Source: WFQV01 sp964611145 (lineage in GTDB: Bacteria > Bacteroidota > Ignavibacteria > Ignavibacteriales > Melioribacteraceae). From it: 64,000 bases of DNA. Shown here one piece after another: positions 1-8,459 of this stretch. Location: the NCBI GenBank assembly GCA_964611145.1, contig CAZSYM010000002.1, positions 1 through 64,000 on the forward strand, in the 5' to 3' direction. Numbering within the stretch: the first letter of the stretch is position 1; each line of letters opens with the position of its first letter. The translations under genes and the position numbers were made by a program. The notes beneath the pieces are model-generated. The model searched no databases, was not told the DNA's origin, and saw only the letters and a list, made by a program, of their open reading frames with translations.

Positions 1-64
1 AAAGCAAGGGAATTATTAAAAATTTTATGAGGTTTCGGAATGCGGTAGCCCCCGTTATCCGAGC

Positions 65-826
65 TTAATATACAAATTTCGGCTCGACTATATCTTCCAC
101 CATTTGTTTATAATAGGCATATTTCAAAAGCTCGTTCAGTCCGTCCCTTTCGTTTTCGGTCAATTCAAAATAGACGGAGTTTAAATTTTCAACGATGAAT
201 TTTTTAGCCTCTCCGGGCAAAGGGAAATTCTTCAATATAAGCTCGATAGAATCTTCCACTTTTTCATCTATTTTTTCAAAAAGGCGGTTCAATTCGAGCA
301 ATTTATCCTCGTCATCGGAAACCCAAACAAAATTAACATAGGGATAATCCAAAAACTCGGAAAGTTGCTCGGAAAGACTGATGCCTTTTTCGAAAAGATT
401 ATTATCAAAATTTTTATTTCCGGAAATCAAAAAATTCTTTTTCCCGAAATCCTTAATTTCCTTTTCGAGAGTGATTTGAACCGGGGTATTATAAAATTCC
501 TCGAACACCATTTTGGCGACGAGTGCGTCGTTAGAGGAGACGTCCCCACTCAGAAAGACCGAGGAAACCGCATATTCTTTCCGCGCAAAATAAATATAAG
601 AGTTCGAGAGAGCGCCGTCGAAAGAGATTCCGACTTTCCCGCTAACGAAAAAATCCTTGTATTTCAACAAGTCCATCGAGGGAACCAAAGCCGCATCGTA
701 AGCGGAGCGTTCCAACTCCTTAAATAGCAAAGAGGAAGGAACGGAATGTAAATGCGCCAGCACACTATCGGGCAAATCGAATGTTAAGATTCCAGCGAAA
801 ACGGAGGGTGGAATGAGTAATTTCAT
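65..826 (-). CDS. MqnA-like protein (periplasmic-binding-fold, menaquinone biosynthesis family?)
   Basis: Predicted soluble protein of 254 residues without signal peptide or membrane segment. The stretch DAALVPSMDLL, then GISFDGALSNSYIYF, a later SSNDALVAKMVFEEF and a C-terminal LTENERDGLNELLKYA follow the layout of MqnA-type chorismate dehydratases and related type 2 periplasmic-binding folds, but overall likeness is weak, so the enzymatic role (futalosine route to menaquinone) is only a suggestion. A TTG 12 bases further upstream would add four residues; the ATG at 826 is preferred, with a GGGG stretch about 6 bases before it. The gene lies just past the terminator of the rplS operon, so it probably needs its own promoter or read-through. 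Confidence 0.6.
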   Translation of the reverse strand: MKLLIPPSVFAGILTFDLPDSVLAHLHSVPSSLLFKELERSAYDAALVPSMDLLKYKDFFVSGKVGISFDGALSNSYIYFARKEYAVSSVFLSGDVSSNDALVAKMVFEEFYNTPVQITLEKEIKDFGKKNFLISGNKNFDNNLFEKGISLSEQLSEFLDYPYVNFVWVSDDEDKLLELNRLFEKIDEKVEDSIELILKNFPLPGEAKKFIVENLNSVYFELTENERDGLNELLKYAYYKQMVEDIVEPKFVY

Positions 827-840
827 CGTGAACCCCAAAA

Positions 841-865
841 ATAAAAAAGCCGCCTTTGGCGGCTT
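841..865 (-). terminator. Rho-independent terminator after rplS
   Basis: A perfect 8-bp inverted repeat AAGCCGCC/GGCGGCTT (847-854 and 858-865) with a 3-base loop, read on the minus strand, is followed by a run of six T (848-843). It sits 7 bases past the rplS stop codon and is the end of the long minus-strand operon. Confidence 0.92.
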
Positions 866-871
866 CTTGAA

Positions 872-1219
872 TTAACGAATATTTTTGTCTTTGATTCTTG
901 CCGCTTTACCGGAAAGTTTTCTGAGATAATAAAGTTTAGCTCTTCTAACCTTCCCTTCGCGCAGAACCTCGATTTTTTGAATCTTAGGGGAATTAATCGG
1001 GAAAATTCTTTCGACGCCCACGCCGTTCGAAATTTTACGGACGGTAAACGTTTTACTCATACCGCCGCCTCGGACAGCGATAACATCTCCCTCGAAAGGT
1101 TGAATTCTTTCTTTATTCCCTTCGATTACTCGAACGTGAACTCTAACTCTGTCCCCAGCTTTGAAGTTCGGCAAATCCGTTCGGATTTGGTCTGCCACCA
1201 GTTCTCTCAATTTGTCCAT
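872..1219 (-). CDS. rplS: 50S ribosomal protein L19
   Basis: Structural protein of the large subunit at the interface with 30S. The 115-residue length is normal for L19. Family features are clear: GDRVRVHVRVIEGNKERIQPFEGDV in residues 22-46, the FTVRKISNGVGVERIFP segment in the middle, and the basic KVRRAKLYYLRKLSGKAARI tail. It begins with ATG at 1219 preceded by GGAG. It follows trmD by 3 bases in the classical rpsP-rimM-trmD-rplS order and is the last gene before the terminator. Confidence 0.98.
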   Translation of the reverse strand: MDKLRELVADQIRTDLPNFKAGDRVRVHVRVIEGNKERIQPFEGDVIAVRGGGMSKTFTVRKISNGVGVERIFPINSPKIQKIEVLREGKVRRAKLYYLRKLSGKAARIKDKNIR

Positions 1220-1222
1220 TTT

Positions 1223-1906
1223 CTACTCCACACTATTTATTTTTTTCCATTTTTCAGTCAATTTTTCGGATTGTTCTTCTTTCCATTCTTTTATTTTCTT
1301 TTCATTACCGGAAAGGAGAACTTCGGGGACTTTCATTCCCCTAAAATTTGCGGGACGGGTATAATAAGGAGCTTCGATTTTCTCCCCGTCCATCAAGGAA
1401 TCGTTAAGCGCCGACTCGCTATCGCCCAGCACTCCGGGCACCAAGCGAACAACGGCATCCACAATAATCAACGCCGGGAGCTCGCCGCCGCTCAGGACAA
1501 AATTTCCGATAGATATTTCATCCGTTGCAAAAGCCTCCCGCACTCTGTCGTCTATGCCTTTATAATGCCCGGCAATAATCAAAATATTTTCGGCTAACGA
1601 GAATTTATTCGCCAATTTCTGATTGAATATTTTCCCGGCAGGGGTAGTGAAAATCACATGGTCGTATTTTCTTTCGTTCTTTAATTTTTCAATACATTCA
1701 AAAAACGGTTCCGGTTTAAGCAACATGCCGGGACCCCCGCCGAAAGGCTTATCGTCAATTTGCTTGTGCTTGTCGTGTGCATAATCCCGCAAATTGTGAA
1801 CGAAAATTTCCACCAATCCCTTATCCTGCGCTCTTTTCACAATGCTCGTATTCAACGGGCTTGTCAGCAAATCGGGCACGGCCGAAATAATGTCAATCCG
1901 CAACAT
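1223..1906 (-). CDS. trmD: tRNA (guanine37-N1)-methyltransferase
   Basis: SAM-dependent SPOUT methyltransferase that makes m1G37 in tRNAs and prevents +1 frameshifting. The N-terminus MLRIDIISAVPDLL, the PFGGGPGMLLKPEP loop, the knot motif LSGGELPALIIVDAVVRLVPG (about residues 130-150) and the C-terminal YYTRPANFRGMKVPEVLLSG are all diagnostic. The frame is open to an upstream start at 1930, but the ATG at 1906 is chosen because GGAGACC lies about 8 bases before it and TrmD proteins start this way, giving 227 residues. It overlaps the end of rimM by 14 bases, implying coupled translation. Confidence 0.96.
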   Translation of the reverse strand: MLRIDIISAVPDLLTSPLNTSIVKRAQDKGLVEIFVHNLRDYAHDKHKQIDDKPFGGGPGMLLKPEPFFECIEKLKNERKYDHVIFTTPAGKIFNQKLANKFSLAENILIIAGHYKGIDDRVREAFATDEISIGNFVLSGGELPALIIVDAVVRLVPGVLGDSESALNDSLMDGEKIEAPYYTRPANFRGMKVPEVLLSGNEKKIKEWKEEQSEKLTEKWKKINSVE

Positions 1907-2411
1907 CGAACAGGTCTCCTTCTCCGTCAATCAAGTCAATCCGTTTAGCATCCATATCGATTTTCTTAATCAAAGCGTCCACAAAGGGGATTAAAACTTC
2001 TCCCATATCCGGAGTCATTATTACAAGCACATCGTTAGCCTTAAGATTCAATATATTTAACACTTTACCAAAGAACTTTCCGTTTCTAAAAACACGAAGA
2101 CCTATTAATTCTCCCGAAAGGAAAACATCGTCGAAAGAACTTTTAACCTCCTCTGCGGGCAAAAGTATATCTTTCCCGAGGAGGAATTTCACTTCGTCGG
2201 AAGAATCAAAGTTTTCAAACTTGATTGCCAGAAAGTTTTCGCTTTCTTTCGTTTCCGCCACGTAGAATTTGCGGAAATCTCCGAAGACGTCAATAAAAAC
2301 CCTTTGCTTCCGCTCAATCAAATTTTCGAAGTCGGAAACAGGGTTTAATTTCAAAAAGCCTTTCTTACCGTAAATTGAAATAATTTTGGCAATCAGAACA
2401 AAATTATTCAA
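1893..2411 (-). CDS. rimM: Ribosome maturation factor RimM
   Basis: Assists 30S head maturation by binding S19. The protein is 172 residues, as usual. The N-terminal half has the RimM pattern (AKIISIYGKKGFLKLNPVSDF, residues 8-28) and the C-terminal PRC-barrel half contains GKVLNILNLKANDVLVI and VLIPFVDALIKKIDMDAKRI. The start is TTG at 2411 with GGTAAG just before it; no ATG is available near the conserved N-terminus. It sits between khpA and trmD and overlaps trmD. Confidence 0.94.
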   Translation of the reverse strand: MNNFVLIAKIISIYGKKGFLKLNPVSDFENLIERKQRVFIDVFGDFRKFYVAETKESENFLAIKFENFDSSDEVKFLLGKDILLPAEEVKSSFDDVFLSGELIGLRVFRNGKFFGKVLNILNLKANDVLVIMTPDMGEVLIPFVDALIKKIDMDAKRIDLIDGEGDLFDVAD

Positions 2412-2424
2412 CTTACCGCGTTAA

Positions 2425-2658
2425 TCAGTCAAGAATTTTCAGCAGAGCTCTTTTGCCTTCCTTGGCTGCGATCGCGGTCAGAAGAGTGCGCATTGCGCCT
2501 GCGGTCTTTCCGTTTTTACCGATTACCTTACCGACGTCATTAGCGCCGACTTTCAAAGAAAGCTCGAAAGTTTTCTCGTCTTTTTCCTCGACTTCGACGA
2601 CAACACTTTCGGGGTCATCGACAAGATGCTTAGCAATAAATTCAATAAATTCCTTCAT
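2425..2658 (-). CDS. khpA: KH-domain RNA-binding protein KhpA (YlqC/UPF0109)
   Basis: A 77-residue protein made almost entirely of one type II KH domain with the GxxG loop in VGKVIGKNGKTAGAMRTLL (residues 44-62). KhpA proteins bind RNA broadly and affect cell elongation in other bacteria. The family is usually encoded between rpsP and rimM, exactly as here. The start is ATG at 2658 with AAAGGAA in front. Confidence 0.93.
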   Translation of the reverse strand: MKEFIEFIAKHLVDDPESVVVEVEEKDEKTFELSLKVGANDVGKVIGKNGKTAGAMRTLLTAIAAKEGKRALLKILD

Positions 2659-2708
2659 AGAAGTTCCTTTGAATAATTAGTAGAATACGGACGCCAAACA
2701 AGGGACGC

Positions 2709-3173
2709 TTATTCTTGCGTTCCTTCGGAAGCTGCGTCCTGAGCTTCCTGAATATTTTCTACGGATTCCGTTTTTTCTTCCACTTTTTCTTCTACTACCG
2801 GTTCTTCGGCTTTTTCCTTTGCGGCTTTCTTTGCTTTGGCAGCCTCTTTGGCTTCCTGCAATTTCTGCCACTCGAGCATTTTAGCTTCTATTTTTTCTTC
2901 GGGCATTCCTTTCTTAATCAAATTAAATTTCAAAAGGATTCCCCGTTTCCTAAGCAAACTCTTCACAGTGTCGGTCGGCTGCGCACCTACTCCTAACCAA
3001 TACAGAGCTCTTTCTTCCTTAATGTCAATCGTAGCCGGGTCGGTAAGCGGGTTATACAAACCGATGGCTTCAATAAATCTACCGTCTCGTGGAGAACGAG
3101 CATCAGCGGCAACCACTTTGTAAATAGGTTGCTTTTTCTTGCCCATTCTTCGTAATCTTAACTTAACAGCCAA
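2709..3173 (-). CDS. rpsP: 30S ribosomal protein S16 with a long charged C-terminal extension
   Basis: The first 85 or so residues are canonical S16 (VKLRLRRMGKKKQPIYKVV, DGRFIEAIGLYNP, ALYWLGVGAQPTDTV). The remaining 65-70 residues are an Ala/Lys/Glu-rich tail ending in acidic sequence; ordinary S16 is only about 80-90 residues, although relatives in the FCB group often carry such tails. The start is TTG at 3173 with AGGAGG 10 bases upstream. It is the first of the rpsP-khpA-rimM-trmD-rplS block and follows ffh by 27 bases. Confidence 0.96.
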   Translation of the reverse strand: MAVKLRLRRMGKKKQPIYKVVAADARSPRDGRFIEAIGLYNPLTDPATIDIKEERALYWLGVGAQPTDTVKSLLRKRGILLKFNLIKKGMPEEKIEAKMLEWQKLQEAKEAAKAKKAAKEKAEEPVVEEKVEEKTESVENIQEAQDAASEGTQE

Positions 3174-3200
3174 ATTATTTTAACCTCCTTAGTTAATTTA

Positions 3201-4526
3201 TCAATTTAATCCTAAATTTTTCAAGTTCAGCATTCCTCTGCCGCCTTTCAATTTTTTCATCATCTTTTGCATTTCCTTAAATTGCTTAATCAAGCGGTTC
3301 ACATCTTGAATTGTGTTTCCGCTTCCGCGAGCAATTCTTCGGCGGCGACTTCCGTTCAAAATTTTCGGGTTCTTTCGTTCTTCCTTCGTCATGGATTGAA
3401 TAATGGATTCCACCACGACGAGTTGTTTATCGTCCACATCCACATTTCGCATAGCGGAACTGAGCCCGGGAATCATTCCCAACAGCGATTTTAAAGAACC
3501 CATTTTTTTAATCATCTTAATTTGCTTCAGGAAATCATTAAAGTCAAATTTATTCGACAATAATTTTTTTTCCAGCTCCGCGGCTTCCCGCTCGTCCACA
3601 TTTTCCTGAGCCTTTTCCACGAGGGAAATTATATCTCCCTTACCGAGAATTCTGGACGCCAATCTATCGGGATGAAAAATTTCGATCGAATCGAGCTTTT
3701 CGCCGGTACTCACGAATTTCACCGGTTTTTCCACGACGGCTCTAATCGAAAGGGCGCATCCGCCTCGGGAATCTCCGTCAAGTTTTGTAAGAACAATTCC
3801 GTCAAATTCCACTTTGTCATGAAAAGCCTTGGCGGAATTAACGGCATCCTGTCCCGTCATCGAATCCACCACAAAAAGTGTTTCCGTAGGACGAACCGCA
3901 TTTTTAATATTGACCACTTCGTTCATCAAATCTTCGTCAACGTGCAAGCGTCCTGCGGTATCTATAATCACGGTGTTCAAGCCGTTGGATTTAGCGTAAA
4001 GAACGGCTTCTCGGGCAATTTTCACGGCATCCTTGCTTCCGTCAATTGAAAAAACGGGAACTTTAATTTGTTCTCCCAGCTGTTTCAATTGTTCAATTGC
4101 CGCGGGGCGATAAACATCCGCAGCAGCCAAAAGGACTTTCCGCTTGCGCGCTTCGAGATATCTTGCAAGCTTCGCCGCAAACGTGGTCTTGCCCGAACCC
4201 TGTAATCCGACGAGTAAGATGACGGTTACACCGGAAGGATTCAAATTAAGCTCGCGGCTTTTCCCTCCCATCAAATTGGTTAACTCGTCATAAATGATTT
4301 TCGTTACCAATTGTCCGGGAGTAACGGAAGCAATAACTTCTCGTCCGAGAGCTTTCGCCTTTACATCGTCAATAAATTTCTTGGCGACTTTATAATTTAC
4401 ATCAGCATCTAAAAGAACACGTCTTATCTCTCGTAGCGTTTCCGAGATGTTTTCCTCGGTCAAACGCCCTTGCCCCGTAATTTTCTTCAGGGCTTTTTCA
4501 AATTTTAATGTTAAATCCTCGAGCAT
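3201..4526 (-). CDS. ffh: Signal recognition particle GTPase Ffh (SRP54)
   Basis: Binds 4.5S RNA and signal sequences and docks nascent chains at FtsY. The order is an N-domain helix bundle (1-90), a G domain with P-loop GLQGSGKTTFAAKLA near residue 107, DTAGR and TKLDGD, then a Met-rich M domain with the RNA-binding motif GSRRRRIARGSG near residue 392. The 441-residue length is normal. It lies between atpG and rpsP on the same strand with small gaps, consistent with one transcript. Confidence 0.97.
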   Translation of the reverse strand: MLEDLTLKFEKALKKITGQGRLTEENISETLREIRRVLLDADVNYKVAKKFIDDVKAKALGREVIASVTPGQLVTKIIYDELTNLMGGKSRELNLNPSGVTVILLVGLQGSGKTTFAAKLARYLEARKRKVLLAAADVYRPAAIEQLKQLGEQIKVPVFSIDGSKDAVKIAREAVLYAKSNGLNTVIIDTAGRLHVDEDLMNEVVNIKNAVRPTETLFVVDSMTGQDAVNSAKAFHDKVEFDGIVLTKLDGDSRGGCALSIRAVVEKPVKFVSTGEKLDSIEIFHPDRLASRILGKGDIISLVEKAQENVDEREAAELEKKLLSNKFDFNDFLKQIKMIKKMGSLKSLLGMIPGLSSAMRNVDVDDKQLVVVESIIQSMTKEERKNPKILNGSRRRRIARGSGNTIQDVNRLIKQFKEMQKMMKKLKGGRGMLNLKNLGLN

Positions 4527-4554
4527 ATCTTTGCTTCAATCCGATGAGAAACAA

Positions 4555-5445
4555 TCAACTTTTCTTCAACGCATTAGCGCCCGAGACAATTTCCAAAATC
4601 TCTTTCGTAATAGCGGCTTGTCTTTCTTTATTATAAGTAAGCTGCAAAGTACGAATAAGCTCTTTGGCATTTTCCGTTGCCATGTCCATAGCCGTCATTC
4701 TGGCGCCCAATTCCGCCGCGTAGGATTCGAGAAACACTCTCCACATACGCGAATTCAGCGTTTTGGGAATAAGGGCATGAATAATACTTGCCTTATCAGG
4801 CTCATAGATATATTCGGCATGTAATTTTTCTTCCTCGTCTCCAACAAGCTTTTCGGGAACAAGAGGCAGAAATTGTTCCACAGTCAGATTTTGTTGGATA
4901 ATGGATTTAAACTCGTTAAAAACGACAACAACTTTGTCGTATTCTTTTTCGGTATATTTTTCGGACAACTCCTTAACCAATTTTGCGGCAAAGGAAAAAT
5001 CCATTTGCTTGGAGAAAATTCCGAGATAAGTACCGGCAATTTTTACGCCGCGGTTTTTGAAATGGTCATATCCTTTTTTACCGACGAAATAAAATTCCAC
5101 GTTCCCGTTTTCGAATTGCTCGGAATAATCCTCTTCCAGAAGCTCCTCGACACGGCGAATAATATTCATATTGAATCCGCCGCAAAGCCCTCTATCGGAA
5201 GTAACCACCACAATGGCGATTTTCCGCTCTTCCCGTTCTTCCAGCAAGGGATTTTCGATTCCCTTTTCCAATTCAAGCAAATGCCCAAGCACTTGAGCGA
5301 TTTTCCTCGAATAGGGACGGGCATTAATAATATTCTCCTGGGCTCTGCGCAAACGAGCGGCGGCAACCATTTTCATTGCCCGCGTAATTTGCTGAGTGTT
5401 TTTTACACCCGTAATTCTTCTTTTTATTTCTCTAAGCGTAGCCAT
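4555..5445 (-). CDS. atpG: F-type ATP synthase gamma subunit
   Basis: Central rotor shaft of F1. The N-terminal helix REIKRRITGVKNTQQITRAMKMVAAARL and the C-terminal ELIRTLQLTYNKERQAAITKEILEIVSGA are the conserved antiparallel coiled coil that inserts in the alpha3beta3 ring. Length is 296 residues. It is the last ATP synthase gene here: atpD and atpC, which follow gamma in many bacteria, are absent and ffh comes next. Confidence 0.96.
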   Translation of the reverse strand: MATLREIKRRITGVKNTQQITRAMKMVAAARLRRAQENIINARPYSRKIAQVLGHLLELEKGIENPLLEEREERKIAIVVVTSDRGLCGGFNMNIIRRVEELLEEDYSEQFENGNVEFYFVGKKGYDHFKNRGVKIAGTYLGIFSKQMDFSFAAKLVKELSEKYTEKEYDKVVVVFNEFKSIIQQNLTVEQFLPLVPEKLVGDEEEKLHAEYIYEPDKASIIHALIPKTLNSRMWRVFLESYAAELGARMTAMDMATENAKELIRTLQLTYNKERQAAITKEILEIVSGANALKKS

Positions 5446-5465
5446 ACTTTCTTAAATCGCTTTCC

Positions 5466-7019
5466 TTAGTCTTCGGACTTTTTGAACTTTCCGAGGAATT
5501 CCTCCGCCGCTTTCCCGATTTTTTCCGCCGTCTCATCACTAAGAGTCTTGGTCTGGCGAATATCTTCAAGAATATCGGGATATTTCAATTCCACGTATTC
5601 GATAAATTCTTTTTCGAATCTCTTAACATCTTTCAGAGGGATGGATTCGAGATAATCGTTCGTTCCGATAAAGACGCTAACGACTTGCTTTTCGACCGGC
5701 ACGGGCACGTATTGTCCTTGTTTCAAAAGCTCAACCAAGCGCGCACCCTTTTCCAACGTATGCTGTGTAGCTTTATCCAAATCGGAACCGAATTTAGCGA
5801 AAGCCTCCAATTCGCGATACTGTGCCAAATCGAGTTTAAGAGAACCGGCAACCTTTTTCATTGCTTTTATTTGAGCATTACCACCCACGCGGGAAACCGA
5901 AATACCAACATTAATTGCAGGGCGCACACCCGCATTGAACAAGTTCGGTTCCAAATAAATCTGTCCGTCCGTAATAGAAATCACGTTAGTGGGAATGTAA
6001 GCGGAAACGTCGCCTTGCTGTGTTTCAATAATCGGCAACGCCGTCAAGCTACCGCCTCCCAGCTCGTCGCTGAGCTTGGAAGCTCTTTCGAGCAAACGGG
6101 AATGGAGATAGAAAACATCTCCGGGATAAGCCTCGCGGCCCGGGGGTCTGCGAAGCAAAAGGGAAAGCTCGCGATAAGCCGCCGCTTGCTTGGAAAGGTC
6201 GTCATAAATAACGAGAGAATGCCGCCCGCTATCGCGGAAATATTCACCCAACGTAGCACCGGCATAAGGAGCAATGTATTGCAGAGGCGCAGGATCCGAG
6301 GCGGAAGCCACAATAACCGTAGTGTAATCCATTGCACCGTATTCCTCAAGCTTGGCAACCACTTGCGCCACGGTGGAGTTCTTTTGCCCTACGGCGACGT
6401 AAATACAATAGACCGGTTCAATACCATATTTCTTGGCTTCTTCGGTATGAGTATATTTTTGGTTGATAATGGCATCAATGGCTATCGCCGTTTTACCCGT
6501 TTGGCGGTCGCCGATAATAAGCTCCCTTTGTCCGCGTCCGATAGGAATCATGGCGTCTATTGCCGTGATACCGGTTTGCAAAGGTTCCTTAACCGGCTGA
6601 CGCGCTATAACTCCCAACGCCTTGCGCTCTATCGGCATATATTTTTCATGCTCAATAGCGCCTTTTCCGTCAATCGGTTCACCTAAGGGGTTCACAACTC
6701 TACCGAGCATATTTTCCCCTACGGGAAAGGAAGCCACCCTTTTGGTTCTTTTAACGGTATCACCTTCTTTAATCTTATCGCTTTCACCGAAGAGAACACA
6801 ACCTACGTTATCTTCCTCCAGGTTCAGAACCATTCCCATTACGCCATGAGGGAATTCCACCAATTCGCTTGCCATAACGTTGGAAAGTCCGTAAACGCGA
6901 GCGATTCCGTCGCCCACCTGCAGAACCGTTCCGACGTCATAAACCTCAACCTCGCTATCGAACCCGGATAATTGTTTTTTCAATATTGCAGATACTTCTT
7001 CCGGTCTAACTTCTGCCAT
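5466..7019 (-). CDS. atpA: F-type ATP synthase alpha subunit
   Basis: Non-catalytic nucleotide-binding subunit of F1. The P-loop GDRQTGKTAIAID is near residue 170, and the alpha-specific SVSRVGGNAQIKAMKKVAGSLKLDLAQYRELEAFAKF region follows in the C-terminal third. Length is 517 residues, slightly longer than average, with a charged end. The ATG at 7019 has AAAGGA nearby. It lies between atpH and atpG. Confidence 0.98.
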   Translation of the reverse strand: MAEVRPEEVSAILKKQLSGFDSEVEVYDVGTVLQVGDGIARVYGLSNVMASELVEFPHGVMGMVLNLEEDNVGCVLFGESDKIKEGDTVKRTKRVASFPVGENMLGRVVNPLGEPIDGKGAIEHEKYMPIERKALGVIARQPVKEPLQTGITAIDAMIPIGRGQRELIIGDRQTGKTAIAIDAIINQKYTHTEEAKKYGIEPVYCIYVAVGQKNSTVAQVVAKLEEYGAMDYTTVIVASASDPAPLQYIAPYAGATLGEYFRDSGRHSLVIYDDLSKQAAAYRELSLLLRRPPGREAYPGDVFYLHSRLLERASKLSDELGGGSLTALPIIETQQGDVSAYIPTNVISITDGQIYLEPNLFNAGVRPAINVGISVSRVGGNAQIKAMKKVAGSLKLDLAQYRELEAFAKFGSDLDKATQHTLEKGARLVELLKQGQYVPVPVEKQVVSVFIGTNDYLESIPLKDVKRFEKEFIEYVELKYPDILEDIRQTKTLSDETAEKIGKAAEEFLGKFKKSED

Positions 7020-7048
7020 TTTCTATCCTTTTAATTTTTCTTTTCTTT

Positions 7049-7603
7049 TTAATTAAAAGACGTTTTTTCTCCGCGAAGCCTTTTGCGAAGAATTTCCAAT
7101 TGATTTTTAACGGATGCGTCTATTATCGTGTCCTTCATTTTAACCAGGAAACCACCGATAATCGAAGCATCGATTTTATAAGTCGCTTTAATTTTCTTAC
7201 CCGTAAAATCGGACAACTTGGTTTCGAGCATTTTTTTCTGGTCTTCCGGCATTTCGTAAGCCGTAGTTACCTCAACTCGGAAAATGCCCAATTTTTCGTC
7301 CCGCAACTCTGCAAATCTCGCGAGTATGCTACCGAAAATGTCTTCCCGATTTTTATTGACGATGAATTTCAGAAAATCGAGCGTGGTCTTTGCAATTCTC
7401 TCGCCGAAAATTGCATCCAAAATATCCAGTTTTTTCTCCGCCGCAACAATGGGGCTGGCTATAACTTTACTCAAATCCTTGGAGTCCCGAAAAGTATTCA
7501 GCACAAAATCGATGTCTTCGGCAACTTTGTCGAAACTCCTCTCGCTTTCGGAGAGTTCAATTAAAGCCTTGGCATATCTGGTAGAAACACTAAAATCGCT
7601 CAT
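7049..7603 (-). CDS. atpH: F-type ATP synthase delta subunit
   Basis: Stator protein joining F1 to the b subunits. The N-terminus TRYAKALIELSESE, central LKFIVNKNREDIFGSI and the C-terminal KIDASIIGGFLVKMKDTIIDASVKNQLEILRKRL are OSCP/delta hallmarks. Length is 184 residues. It starts 2 bases past the atpF stop codon, and continues the atpB-E-F-H-A-G order. Confidence 0.95.
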   Translation of the reverse strand: MSDFSVSTRYAKALIELSESERSFDKVAEDIDFVLNTFRDSKDLSKVIASPIVAAEKKLDILDAIFGERIAKTTLDFLKFIVNKNREDIFGSILARFAELRDEKLGIFRVEVTTAYEMPEDQKKMLETKLSDFTGKKIKATYKIDASIIGGFLVKMKDTIIDASVKNQLEILRKRLRGEKTSFN

Positions 7604-7605
7604 CG

Positions 7606-8148
7606 TCAGTTCTTCGAAATCTCGTCAATATGTTTATTAACAAGCTCGATTTGTTTTTGCTTGTCCAAATTAGTTTTAATAATCTTTTCGGCAGCTTCCA
7701 CGGCAATATCGGCAACTTCGCGTTTCAGCTGTGCGAAGGATTCCTTTTGACGTCGCTTAATTTCCGCTTGAGCATCTTCGAGTATTTTCTTGGCTTCTTC
7801 CTTACTTTGAGCGATAATCTGACTTTTCAGGGTTTCGGCATATTCTCTACTTTGCTCTATAATTTTTTGAGCCTCCTCTTCGGCTTTGGCCAGGTTTGCC
7901 TGGTTTTCCGCTATAAGTTTTTCGGCTTCCTGACGAGCCCTCTCGGCTTCCTCAAGGGAATCTTTTATTTTCTTTTCCCTTTCGTCAAGGGAATCCAAGA
8001 TAGGCTTCCATGCCGTTTTTTTCAGCACAAAAAGGAGAAGAAGAAAAGTAATGGTGGTCCAAATAATCACCCCGGGATTTATACTCAGAGGTGAACCACC
8101 TTCGCCGCCTGCGAAAGCCAATATCGCTAAATTATTTAAGAATAACAT
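7606..8148 (-). CDS. atpF: F-type ATP synthase b subunit
   Basis: Peripheral stalk subunit anchored in the membrane. One N-terminal membrane helix (IIWTTITFLLLLFVLKKTAW, about 28-47) is followed by a long charged coiled coil with the DEREKKIKDSLEEAERARQEAE-type heptads. Length is 180 residues. It lies between atpE and atpH; only one b-type gene is present, so the stalk is likely a homodimer. Confidence 0.95.
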   Translation of the reverse strand: MLFLNNLAILAFAGGEGGSPLSINPGVIIWTTITFLLLLFVLKKTAWKPILDSLDEREKKIKDSLEEAERARQEAEKLIAENQANLAKAEEEAQKIIEQSREYAETLKSQIIAQSKEEAKKILEDAQAEIKRRQKESFAQLKREVADIAVEAAEKIIKTNLDKQKQIELVNKHIDEISKN

Positions 8149-8196
8149 TTCTTTTTCCCACTTGTTTTTTTACGAAACGCCCCGCGTTTCGGGAAA

Positions 8197-8427
8197 TTAT
8201 TTAAGCGCCAATAAAATACAAATAACCAATCCGAAAAGAGCGATACCTTCGATAAGAGCGGCGGAAATAATCATAGAAGTACGAATATCGTTTGCCGCTT
8301 CGGGCTGTCTTCCGGAAGCATCCATTGCGGAGCTACCTATCTTACCGATTCCAAGTCCGCCACCGATTACCGTCAATCCGGCACCGATTCCTGCCGCAAT
8401 CATTGCAAAAGCTGCTGTCCAATCCAT
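8197..8427 (-). CDS. atpE: F-type ATP synthase c subunit (ring proteolipid)
   Basis: A 76-residue hairpin of two membrane helices joined by the polar loop SGRQPEA. Helix 1 has the Gly-rich packing motif (VIGGGLGIGKIG) and helix 2 has the ion-carrying carboxylate Glu60 in ALIEGIALFGL. The residue after Glu60 is Gly, not the Ser/Thr of known Na+-binding rings, so proton coupling is more likely (inference). It has a strong AGGAGG before ATG 8427, fitting the high copy number of c. Confidence 0.96.
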   Translation of the reverse strand: MDWTAAFAMIAAGIGAGLTVIGGGLGIGKIGSSAMDASGRQPEAANDIRTSMIISAALIEGIALFGLVICILLALK

Positions 8428-8459
8428 TTATCGTTTCCTCCTTAAATATTTAATATTGT

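Noticed and set aside
977..1597. 206-codon open frame on the plus strand
   Set aside because: Antisense to rplS and trmD.
5685..6686. 333-codon open frame on the plus strand
   Set aside because: Antisense to the conserved atpA; no recognisable motifs.
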